Below the pieces are notes generated by a model. It was not told where the DNA came from, did not search any database, and saw only the letters and a list, made by a program, of their open reading frames with translations. This document shows, in pieces, positions 23,930-32,037 of a stretch of DNA of 64,000 bases (positions are counted from its first letter, which is position 1; the number at the start of each line of letters is the position of its first letter). Source of the DNA: UBA12191 sp964422295. Lineage in GTDB: Bacteria > Planctomycetota > UBA8108 > UBA1146. The translations under genes were made by a program, and so were the position numbers. The stretch covers positions 62,001 through 126,000 of the forward strand of contig CAYRAM010000001.1 of the NCBI GenBank assembly GCA_964422295.1, read 5' to 3'.

Positions 23930-25513
23930 ATGGCAGATTTCCCGATTCGTCGTTGTTGCATTGGACTGCTCTTCTCTGCGGTATTCCTATTGGTGACCCA
24001 TGGGGTGTACGCCCAAAGAGCGGTAGGAGAGCGTGCTGTCAAACTGCGGATTGATCCGGAAGTCAAGCATGCAACTCAATCAGTGACGGGTCGGGAGTGC
24101 ATCGACCATATTTCATGGCTCGCAAGTGATCTGCGCGGAGGCCGCCTTTCAGGTACGATCGGTGCTGTCGACTCTGCCCGATATGTTGAGCGCTACTTCA
24201 AGAATCAGGCACTTCTCCCGGGAGGTGCGGATGGTGAGTGGCGACAGGAGTTTGTCATTCCTGGAAGAACAGGGCAGCGAGGGCCCCTGGCAACGTCGAA
24301 CATTCTCAGATTCAGGGTTTCAGAGGAAGCGCTGCGCTCGGTCAATCTCATCTATGGTGAAGAGTTTTTGCCCCACCCCGATTCTCCTGATGCGGAGATG
24401 AGCAGTGAATGTGCTTTTTCTCTCTTGGGGCTTAAAGCGGTCGACAAGAGGAGCAGGGATCCCTTCGAAGGGCGTATCGTGGTGATGCCGAGAGCAGAAC
24501 CGCTGACAGACCCAGCGCTCATGGAATTAACCCAGGAACTTCTTCAGCGCAAAGCCGTGGGTTTGATTCTGATTGGACCTGGCGTAGAACCGGGTAATTC
24601 CGAATCTGACGATGATTGGGCCAGGGAACCCAGAGATCTCCTGCCTATTCCCGTGGTCAGAGTGTTTGGCACGGGGTGTGATAAACTTTGGAAAATATCT
24701 GGGCGACCCGAACGTTCATGGATCTTCCAGGCGACAGATGACGGCCCCTTGCTGATGGGGCGTCCTTTGGTTGCGTTAGAGGTGCGCAGGAAGGGTCGCG
24801 ATCTGAGTCTGGGCAGTAATGTTGTTGCTCGATTTATGGGATCGGATCCGCAGTTACGCTCCGAGTTTGTTGTCATAGGAGCCCACTACGACCACGTTGG
24901 TCGAGGATTGGTCGAAGGCCTTTCACGTGGGGGTGGGGGTGAGATTCACAACGGTGCGGATGACAATGCAACGGGCGTGGCAGCACTTCTCGAAATCGCA
25001 GAGGCGTATTCCCTCGCCCGCTTGAGACCTAAACGATCCCTCCTCTTTATCGCATTTGATGCGGAAGAACTGGGGCTTCATGGCTCCAGCGCATTCGTCG
25101 CCAGCTCGGGATATGAACATAGCCGTATCCACGGCATGATCAATCTCGACATGATCGGTCGTAACGCCATTCAGACGGTCATGGTAGGGAAACGATCCAG
25201 TGATGTAGCGCTGGGGAACCACATCTACTTGGGAGCCGATGTATTGGGATTGAAAGTCGATGAAACCGGAATGGAAGCATTTCTGGATCGCTCGGATCAG
25301 GCACCATTTCTCAGGGCGGGGATCCCATCAGTATTTTTCTTCGGCGGTCTTCATGACGACTACCACATGCCTGCAGACGATGTCGAAGGAATTCTTCCAG
25401 AAAAGGTTTCCAATGTCGCTCGCCTGGCTTTTTTGACCAGTTGGTTTTTGGCGAACGAGGATGATCCTTCTCCCTCACCTGGCACTCAGGAAGCGACACC
25501 AGAGTCAAACTGA
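23930..25513 (+). CDS. Secreted M28-family aminopeptidase with PA domain
   Basis: A 527-residue zinc peptidase exported by a signal peptide (CCIGLLFSAVFLLVTHGVYA, predicted cleavage after AQ). A PA-like domain occupies roughly residues 130-300. The M28 catalytic domain follows with the two-zinc ligand set: His in VIGAHYDHVG (near 319), Asp in NGADDNATG (near 343), Glu pair in FDAEELG (near 378), Asp in INLDMIGRN (near 406) and His in HDDYHMPADD (near 478). It probably removes N-terminal amino acids from peptides in the periplasm. It begins six bases after infA and is convergent with acs. Confidence 0.92.
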   Translation: MADFPIRRCCIGLLFSAVFLLVTHGVYAQRAVGERAVKLRIDPEVKHATQSVTGRECIDHISWLASDLRGGRLSGTIGAVDSARYVERYFKNQALLPGGADGEWRQEFVIPGRTGQRGPLATSNILRFRVSEEALRSVNLIYGEEFLPHPDSPDAEMSSECAFSLLGLKAVDKRSRDPFEGRIVVMPRAEPLTDPALMELTQELLQRKAVGLILIGPGVEPGNSESDDDWAREPRDLLPIPVVRVFGTGCDKLWKISGRPERSWIFQATDDGPLLMGRPLVALEVRRKGRDLSLGSNVVARFMGSDPQLRSEFVVIGAHYDHVGRGLVEGLSRGGGGEIHNGADDNATGVAALLEIAEAYSLARLRPKRSLLFIAFDAEELGLHGSSAFVASSGYEHSRIHGMINLDMIGRNAIQTVMVGKRSSDVALGNHIYLGADVLGLKVDETGMEAFLDRSDQAPFLRAGIPSVFFFGGLHDDYHMPADDVEGILPEKVSNVARLAFLTSWFLANEDDPSPSPGTQEATPESN

Positions 25514-25566
25514 GTGGATCAACTTGAACGGGTCAAATTGTGAGGGCGCAATCCCCTCATTCTCAT

Positions 25567-27510
25567 TCATTCATCCGGGGTTTGTGCGGCACCGTCGCGG
25601 ATCGCTTCGACGATGTCGGAATTGGCGAGGGTCGTCACATCTCCGAGTTTCCGCTTTTCCGAGATGTCCCGCAGCAATCTACGCATGATTTTTCCGGAGC
25701 GGGTTTTCGGCAGATCCGGAGTAAAGACGATGCTTGCCGGTTTGGCGATGGGGCCGATCTTGGCGGCGACATGTTGCCGCAACTCCTGGATCAATTCCTC
25801 GCTCCCGGCCGCATCTCCTTTGAGAACGACAAATGCAGCGATTGCCTGGCCGGTGGTCGCATCGCTTCTGCCGACAACGGCTGATTCTGCAACTCCATGG
25901 TGGTCGACGAGAGCGCTTTCCACCTCCGTGGTAGAGATGTTGTGTCCGGATACAAGCATGACATCGTCGACACGCCCGAGGAGCCACAGGTAGCCTTCTT
26001 CGTCAAGTTTGCAACCATCACCGGGGAAGTAGAGGCCATCAAAACGACTCCAGTAGACGTCTTGGTAACGTTCTGGATCTCCGTGGATTCCGCGCAACAT
26101 CGATGGCCATGGAGAGCGGATGACCAAAAGACCTCCGCTCCCGGATGGAACCTCTTTTCCATCATCATCCACGACGCTCGCATCGATGCCTGGATAAGGG
26201 GTGGCTGCCGATCCCGGTTTCGTGGTGGTGACTCCCGGGAGAGGAGTGATCATGATGGAGCCGGTTTCAGTTTGCCACCAAGTGTCGACGATCGGGCACT
26301 TTTCACCGCCGATGAACTCGTGGTACCACATCCATGCTTCCGGATTAATCGGCTCCCCGACGGAACCCAACAGGCGCAGGCTCGAAAGATCCTTGGAAGT
26401 CGGGATCTGCTCTCCCCATTTCATAAAGGTACGAATCGCAGTCGGGGCGGTGTAGAAGATGGTCACCGCATACTTCTCTACGAGATCCCACCAGCGGCCC
26501 TGGTCGGGGAAATCGGGAGTCCCTTCATAGATCAGGCTGGTGGCTCCATTGGCAAGGGGACCGTAGACGATGTAGGAATGGCCCGTGACCCAGCCACAAT
26601 CGGCAGTGCACCAGTAGAGGTCGGTCTCCTTGATATCGAAGACGTTGCGGAATGTACTGCAGACTCCGGTCAGATAACCGCCACAGGTGTGGACGATACC
26701 CTTGGGCTTGCCGGTACTTCCAGAGGTGTAAAGGATGAAGAGGAGGTCCTCCGCATCCATTTCTTCTGCTTCGACAAACTCTGGTTGAGTCGGCACTACA
26801 TCGTGCCACCAGTAGTCACGGCCATCATTCCATGTGACTTCATTTTCACAGCGTTGAAGAACGAGAACGCCGGTGACCGTCTCTTGACCCTCCAGTGCCT
26901 GATCGACATTTTCTTTCAAGGGGATGACCTTGCCTCGGCGCCACGAACCATCCTGGGTGATCACCCCTTTGCAGGCTGCGTCGTCGATGCGTTCGCGTAA
27001 ACTGTCCGCACTAAATCCACCGAAGACCACGGAGTGAGCTGCTCCAATGCGAGCGCATGCGAGCATGGCGACCGTAATTTCGGGAACCATGCCCATGTAG
27101 ATGGCGACGGTATCTCCTTTACCGATACCCATCTGTTTGAGTGCTCCGGCGCATTGGCACACCTGTGCCAGCAGGTCAGAGTAGGTGAGGCTCAGGGAAT
27201 CCCCCGGTTCACCTTCCCAATGAAAAGCGATGCGATCCGGGTAGGACTTTACATGGCGATCCAGGCAAGATTCGGTGACGTTCAGACGACCCCCTTCAAA
27301 CCAGCGATAGAAGGGGGCATTCGAGGAATCAAGGAGTTGGTCCCAAGGCTTTCGCCACTGTATTTTTTCGGCCTCTTTTGCCCAAAAGGTCATCGGATCC
27401 TCTGCAGCGCTTTCATGGATCCCTGCTTGAGCATTGGCTTCAGCAGCCAATTTCCCCGGTGGATCAAAGCGCCGCTCTTCGTGAAGGAGGTTTTCGATCG
27501 TCTCGGACAT
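25567..27510 (-). CDS. acs: Acetyl-CoA synthetase, AMP-forming
   Basis: Activates acetate to acetyl-CoA by way of acetyl-AMP. 647 residues, the usual size. Motifs: the P-loop-like YTSGSTGKPKG (near residue 262), the acyl-binding WWQTETGS (near 408), YFPGDGCKLDEEGYLWLLGRVDD, and the acetylatable Lys in TRSGKIMRRLL (near 607). ATG 27510 has AAGGA six bases upstream; the frame is open further upstream to 27663, but that part is low complexity and not family-like. It shares a 167-base divergent promoter region with the toroid-repeat protein. It fits an organism that scavenges acetate aerobically. Confidence 0.96.
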   Translation of the reverse strand: MSETIENLLHEERRFDPPGKLAAEANAQAGIHESAAEDPMTFWAKEAEKIQWRKPWDQLLDSSNAPFYRWFEGGRLNVTESCLDRHVKSYPDRIAFHWEGEPGDSLSLTYSDLLAQVCQCAGALKQMGIGKGDTVAIYMGMVPEITVAMLACARIGAAHSVVFGGFSADSLRERIDDAACKGVITQDGSWRRGKVIPLKENVDQALEGQETVTGVLVLQRCENEVTWNDGRDYWWHDVVPTQPEFVEAEEMDAEDLLFILYTSGSTGKPKGIVHTCGGYLTGVCSTFRNVFDIKETDLYWCTADCGWVTGHSYIVYGPLANGATSLIYEGTPDFPDQGRWWDLVEKYAVTIFYTAPTAIRTFMKWGEQIPTSKDLSSLRLLGSVGEPINPEAWMWYHEFIGGEKCPIVDTWWQTETGSIMITPLPGVTTTKPGSAATPYPGIDASVVDDDGKEVPSGSGGLLVIRSPWPSMLRGIHGDPERYQDVYWSRFDGLYFPGDGCKLDEEGYLWLLGRVDDVMLVSGHNISTTEVESALVDHHGVAESAVVGRSDATTGQAIAAFVVLKGDAAGSEELIQELRQHVAAKIGPIAKPASIVFTPDLPKTRSGKIMRRLLRDISEKRKLGDVTTLANSDIVEAIRDGAAQTPDE

Positions 27511-27677
27511 GGGAGTTCCTTTCTTCCCGTAGCAAGGGGTGAATATAACGAACACGGAAGCCGGGATCGAGGGAGGAGGTCGGGAAGCCCCAGGGACGCC
27601 AATTCGGTGGTTTTCACGACCCAAATCGGGGTTAAACTGTTGACTGGCTTTCCAATCATGCACGGGGACCCGCTCAG

Positions 27678-30263
27678 ATGAACTTCCTGTATCGACAAAT
27701 CTTCATCACGCTCTTCGCTGTATCTGCAGCGATTTTGGCAGCATCGATCTGCACGGGATTTTCCTCTGCAGCCGTGCTGGCAGAAGGGGTAAAGGCACCT
27801 TCCAACCCCACTCTTTCCACTTCAGCCAAGGCCAAGGCTCGCCAATTTGTGGATGGTGCGGATATGTCTGCCTGTTTTAACCCTGCGGGTGGCTGGAAGG
27901 TCCAGGATGGGGTGGTGATGGGGCATGGCAGGAAGAGTTTTCTGATCGCTGATCATGAGATCGGCAAGGGAAACTTTGATCTCGAAGTAAACCTGACTCT
28001 CTCGCGAACCGATGCCAATTACGCCTCCTTGGATTTTGGACAAGGTCGTGTCGTCCTCGGCGGGGACGATGGCAAACTGATCTTCAGGGGTTTCCCGAAA
28101 TCGGATTCCCGCTATGTCCTTACCGATCTGGGCAGTGTGGTTCAGGCTGGGAAGCCCTTCACCCTCAACGTCCGACGCCGAAGCCAGAAGATGCAGGTAT
28201 TCATCGAAGGTAAGCGGCTCCATCAAATCGAGGGAATCAATCATGACATCGGCGAAATTGGTGTTATCGCCGGAGATGGGGAAGTGCATGTTCATCGATT
28301 CAGGGCTTCAGGAAATCTGCGGCAAGGGCGGCGTACCATTCGTCTTAATCATGAAGCGATGGCGGCTCTGAGGCAGGACGACCGTGTGACCTTGAGTCTG
28401 GAAGCCGGGATCGATTTTTTGCTAGCTGAATCCCAGGCGGATCCGACAGGGATCATGACATCTCACCCTGAGGCGATTCCAGGATCGAGGGCGCTGGAAT
28501 GCTATGCGCTGATTACTGCGGGTGTCGATCGGGATCACCCAGTTTTGCGCAAACATTTCAAAGTGATCGCAGATGAGATTCCCGCAGCGGAACGAATGTA
28601 CGATGTCTCTTGCTGGATCTTTGCCCTCGATGCAGCGATCACCCAAGCGGAACAGGATGCATTGATGGAGGCTGGGGTGGTTTCCTTGTCACCATCGGTA
28701 TTGGGTCGACTTGAAAGGGGACACCGGAAGAATCTCAAAATTGCCGCAGAGATTCTCTTCAAGGGTCAAAATGGAACGGGCGGTTGGCGTTACCAGTCGG
28801 TGAGCACCGATGCGGATACTTCGGTAACGCAGTTTGCAGTCCTTGCGCTCGCTGTTCTCGCACGTCGAGATATCGCCATCGAATCGTCCGTGTGGGAAGG
28901 AGTCTGCCGCTACATTCTTTCCTGCCAGGAATCTGAGGGACCGCTGGTCAAACCGGAGATCACTCTTGCTCCGCCGGTGAGTGAACCGGAACCCAAAGAG
29001 AAGAGGAGCAAAAGGGGCGGTACTCAAGTCAAGGACAAGCCGATTGAAGATGAGCAGGAAATCTTGCCGCCATTGCCTGATGTAGATGTACTTGAGGCTC
29101 ACAAGAGGGGATTCCGCTACGTCGCTTCACAGGATAACAGTACGTGGAACATGAGTTGTGCCGGAGTTTCATCCCTGATGGTTGCCTATGATTATGGTGC
29201 CGAGGGCTTTTCTCCCGAATTTCGTAAAACGATTCGTGAATCGATTCGCGATGGGGTTGCGTGGATGATCGAAACGTGGAAACCGATCGAGAGCTGTTAC
29301 GGAATGTACAGCCTCGAAAAGGTGGGCGACCTGGGAGGGGTCAAGAAATTCGGTGAGCACGATTGGTATCAGGTGATCAGCGACCATCTCCTTTCGCGCC
29401 AGACCTCTGAAGGCTCGTGGATCAACATGGGGGATTACGCAGGTCATTCGACCCGTGTCGATACCGCTTTTGCATTGCTGATTCTCAAGCGTGCAAGCGC
29501 GATGTTGACGAGATCGGCGACGACCTTTGTGATTTTTTCCGGGGGCGGGTCTTCCTCGGGAAAGGTGCAATCGGATGATTGGGCTTTGTTGGCAGATTCG
29601 GGACGTTCGATTCATCTGCCCACTCTCATTCGTCAATTGCGACTGCGGCCGAAGGCGAAATTGTTGAGAATTTTTGAAGAGATTGTCCAGACGATGCCGG
29701 GATATGATCGTCCGAAGATGCTGAGGTATCTCCGTCTGATCGAGGAGCGAGTCACTTCCAGGGGAGTCTCCCGGAGATTGGATCACATCGCAGGGCTGAT
29801 TCGTCCCGGTGGATTCGCATCTGCGGAGGAGAGAGATGAGTGGGAACTTTCATGGAGGACTGTCGAAGAGATCCTGGAGCATGAGAAGAACCGGGGCAGG
29901 CTGGGTGCTGGATTGGCAGAGGTGGATTCTGGAACTGGCGAAGACCCGCCGCAACTATATGAACCAGGCAAACATGAAGATTTTCTCATCGATTTGGCCA
30001 AGAAGTCCCAGGGGGATGCGGTCATGCGGGAAATCGCATTGAGGGCTGCCATCCAGTTGGGATGTGATGCGGCGGTGGAGCTCCTGATCGAGGATCTGGG
30101 GGCTCAAGACGAGCATATGCGGATTCTCGCTTACGGTGGAATCCGTGCGATTTTGGCCGATTCCCCCCCTGAGTTTGACCCTCTGGCAAAGCCGGAAAAA
30201 AGCAAAGCGGATGCGATCCGCGTCGCCGCCTGGGCGCGATCCCGGTTGCAGAACGGGAGTTGA
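27678..30263 (+). CDS. Secreted beta-sandwich / squalene-cyclase-like toroid / HEAT-like protein
   Basis: An 861-residue protein of a type common in Planctomycetes. It has an N-terminal signal peptide or anchor (residues 3-33). Residues of about 55-215 look like a DUF1080/3-keto-disaccharide hydrolase-type beta-sandwich (WKVQDGVVMGHGRKSFLI, GNFDLEVNLTLSRTDANYAS, INHDIGEIGVIAGDGEVHV). Residues of about 245-640 carry alpha-toroid repeats of the prenyltransferase/squalene oxidase type (GGWRYQSVSTDADTSVTQ near 368, NMSCAGVSSLMVAYDYG near 490, DTAFALLILKRA near 595). The tail is HEAT-like. The DxDT motif resembles the DxDD(T) acid of squalene-hopene cyclases but is degenerate. Such secreted toroid proteins are probably not real terpene cyclases; function is unknown. 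Confidence 0.75.
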   Translation: MNFLYRQIFITLFAVSAAILAASICTGFSSAAVLAEGVKAPSNPTLSTSAKAKARQFVDGADMSACFNPAGGWKVQDGVVMGHGRKSFLIADHEIGKGNFDLEVNLTLSRTDANYASLDFGQGRVVLGGDDGKLIFRGFPKSDSRYVLTDLGSVVQAGKPFTLNVRRRSQKMQVFIEGKRLHQIEGINHDIGEIGVIAGDGEVHVHRFRASGNLRQGRRTIRLNHEAMAALRQDDRVTLSLEAGIDFLLAESQADPTGIMTSHPEAIPGSRALECYALITAGVDRDHPVLRKHFKVIADEIPAAERMYDVSCWIFALDAAITQAEQDALMEAGVVSLSPSVLGRLERGHRKNLKIAAEILFKGQNGTGGWRYQSVSTDADTSVTQFAVLALAVLARRDIAIESSVWEGVCRYILSCQESEGPLVKPEITLAPPVSEPEPKEKRSKRGGTQVKDKPIEDEQEILPPLPDVDVLEAHKRGFRYVASQDNSTWNMSCAGVSSLMVAYDYGAEGFSPEFRKTIRESIRDGVAWMIETWKPIESCYGMYSLEKVGDLGGVKKFGEHDWYQVISDHLLSRQTSEGSWINMGDYAGHSTRVDTAFALLILKRASAMLTRSATTFVIFSGGGSSSGKVQSDDWALLADSGRSIHLPTLIRQLRLRPKAKLLRIFEEIVQTMPGYDRPKMLRYLRLIEERVTSRGVSRRLDHIAGLIRPGGFASAEERDEWELSWRTVEEILEHEKNRGRLGAGLAEVDSGTGEDPPQLYEPGKHEDFLIDLAKKSQGDAVMREIALRAAIQLGCDAAVELLIEDLGAQDEHMRILAYGGIRAILADSPPEFDPLAKPEKSKADAIRVAAWARSRLQNGS

Positions 30264-30296
30264 CCCGGCTTCCGATCGGATGACCACTTCAGCGCT

Positions 30297-30322
30297 TACC
30301 CCGGCATGTTACCCCGGTATGG
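30297..30322 (+). repeat. Tandem 13-bp direct repeat upstream of ahcY
   Basis: Two abutting copies of a 13-base unit, TTACCCCGGCATG (30297-30309) and TTACCCCGGTATG (30310-30322), differing at one position. They lie about 160 bases upstream of the ahcY start in a 219-base leader. A perfect 10-base palindrome, TCCGATCGGA, is at 30272-30281. Together they may form a regulator binding region. I see no match to the known SAH riboswitch core in this leader. Confidence 0.6.
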
Positions 30323-30482
30323 CATTGCCTCGGATGAGTCACCGGAATCCCATCGGAGTCGCTCGATTCGACAGATGGATTTCGTTACCATCGAAGGGTC
30401 TGGCAAGGGGATGCATTTCCTTCCATATGGAATGGCGCATGCTCACGATCAGGAGAACTACCGACATGAAAGGGGCGCTGGA

Positions 30483-31958
30483 ATGCCCGTTCAGGAAACC
30501 CGACAGGGGATTGAATACAGGGTTAAAGACATTCAGTTGGCTAACTTTGGACGCCAGGAGATTCGCCTTGCGGAAGAAGAGATGCCCGGGCTGATGGCGC
30601 TCCGTGAGGAGTATGGTCAGTCCAAGCCATTGGCTGGAGCAAGAATCTCTGGATCTCTCCACATGACAATCCAAACGGCGGTACTCATCGAAACCCTCAT
30701 TCATCTGGGGGCGGACGTGCGCTGGGCCTCCTGCAATATTTTCTCGACCCAGGATCACGCCGCTTCAGCGGTGGTGGTTGGGCCTGAGGGGACGGTGGAT
30801 GAGCCGAAAGGTGTTCCCGTTTTTGCGTGGATGGGTGAGACTCTTCAGGAGTACTGGGAGTGTACCGAGGCTGCGTTGACGTGGCCCGACGGAACCCTTC
30901 CCAACATGATTCTCGACGACGGTGGCGACGCCACCATGCTGGTTCTCAAGGGCAGGGAATTTGAAGCGGCGGGTCAGGTCCCGGAATTCCAGGAGAGCGA
31001 CCCCGAAGAGTGGATGTACGTCCTCGATACCCTTCGCAACAGTCTTTCCAATGAGCCAGGTAAGTGGTCCGCCATCGCCGACTCCATCAAGGGGGTTACC
31101 GAGGAGACGACGACCGGTGTCCATCGCTTGTACCAGTTGCAGGAGTCGGGCCAGTTGATCTTCCCGGCAATGAACGTCAACGACTCTGTAACCAAAAGCA
31201 AGTTCGACAATCTCTATGGCTGTCGACATTCTCTGGTTGACGGCCTCTGTCGCGCCACGGATGTCATGCTCAGCGGCAAGGTATGCGTCGTTTTGGGTTA
31301 CGGGGATGTAGGAAAAGGCTGTGCCCAGGCTCTCAGGGGACAGGGTGCCCGCGTCGTGATCACCGAAATTGATCCGATCTGTGCCTTGCAAGCAGCGATG
31401 GAAGGGTACGAAGTCACTCATCTCGATGACGTGGTGGCGACCGCAGACATCTTCGTCACCACCACCGGGAACCGTGACATCATCAAGGTCAATGACATGG
31501 CGCGCATGAAGCACAACGCCATCGTCTCTAACATCGGTCACTTCGACAATGAGATTGACATGGCTGGACTCTCGAAGGTCGACGGCATCAGCTGCGAGAA
31601 TCTGAAAAATCCTCAGGAACACCAAAACCAGGTGGACCTGTGGACATTTCCCGATGGGCATTCAATCATTGTCCTCGCCGAGGGCCGCTTGATGAATCTT
31701 GGTTGTGCTACCGGGCACCCATCCTTCGTCATGAGTGCCTCCTTCACCAATCAGGTGATGGCACAAATCGAGCTCTTTAAAAATACCGAGAATTATTCCA
31801 ATGAAGTTTACGTTTTGCCGAAGATTCTCGATGAAAAAGTTGCGCGACTGCACCTGTCCAAGTTGGGTGTGAATTTGACGGAAATGGACGATGTTCAGGC
31901 TGCTTATCTGGAAATTCCCAAGGAAGGCCCTTACAAGCCGGATCACTATCGCTATTGA
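30483..31958 (+). CDS. ahcY: S-adenosylhomocysteine hydrolase
   Basis: NAD-dependent hydrolase that splits S-adenosylhomocysteine to adenosine and homocysteine, relieving product inhibition of methyltransferases. 491 residues, including the roughly 40-residue insertion (around 145-190) found in plant and many bacterial enzymes. Motifs: RISGSLHMTIQTAVLIETL, NIFSTQDHAAS, the NAD-binding GYGDVGKGCAQALRGQG, and the conserved C-terminus KPDHYRY. ATG 30483 has AAAGGGG eight bases upstream and begins where the family does. Transcription should stop at the intrinsic terminator at 31983-32015. Confidence 0.96.
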   Translation: MPVQETRQGIEYRVKDIQLANFGRQEIRLAEEEMPGLMALREEYGQSKPLAGARISGSLHMTIQTAVLIETLIHLGADVRWASCNIFSTQDHAASAVVVGPEGTVDEPKGVPVFAWMGETLQEYWECTEAALTWPDGTLPNMILDDGGDATMLVLKGREFEAAGQVPEFQESDPEEWMYVLDTLRNSLSNEPGKWSAIADSIKGVTEETTTGVHRLYQLQESGQLIFPAMNVNDSVTKSKFDNLYGCRHSLVDGLCRATDVMLSGKVCVVLGYGDVGKGCAQALRGQGARVVITEIDPICALQAAMEGYEVTHLDDVVATADIFVTTTGNRDIIKVNDMARMKHNAIVSNIGHFDNEIDMAGLSKVDGISCENLKNPQEHQNQVDLWTFPDGHSIIVLAEGRLMNLGCATGHPSFVMSASFTNQVMAQIELFKNTENYSNEVYVLPKILDEKVARLHLSKLGVNLTEMDDVQAAYLEIPKEGPYKPDHYRY

Positions 31959-31982
31959 GGGTCATCAGTAAAATCGAAGTTT

Positions 31983-32015
31983 GGGCCGGATCCGCATGGA
32001 TCTGGCCCTTTTTTT
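31983..32015 (+). terminator. Rho-independent terminator of ahcY
   Basis: An 11-base-pair stem (31983-31993 with 31998-32008, one G-T wobble pair), loop GCAT, followed by seven T residues at 32009-32015. It lies 24 bases after the ahcY stop. On the other strand, just beyond the aceE stop, the hairpin is not followed by a good T run, so it acts mainly on the plus strand. Confidence 0.93.
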
Positions 32016-32037
32016 GTGTCGTTGAAGTGCGTTGCGG

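Noticed and set aside
25897..27000. Open frame (367 codons) antisense to acs
   Set aside because: Fully inside acs on the other strand; the acs motifs decide the coding strand.
27678..30263. Annotation as squalene-hopene cyclase
   Set aside because: The protein is exported, the DxDD acid motif is degenerate and the domain order differs from true cyclases.
30264..30482. Possible SAH riboswitch before ahcY
   Set aside because: Looked for the conserved paired core of the SAH riboswitch; the leader does not contain it. A covariance model search would settle it.
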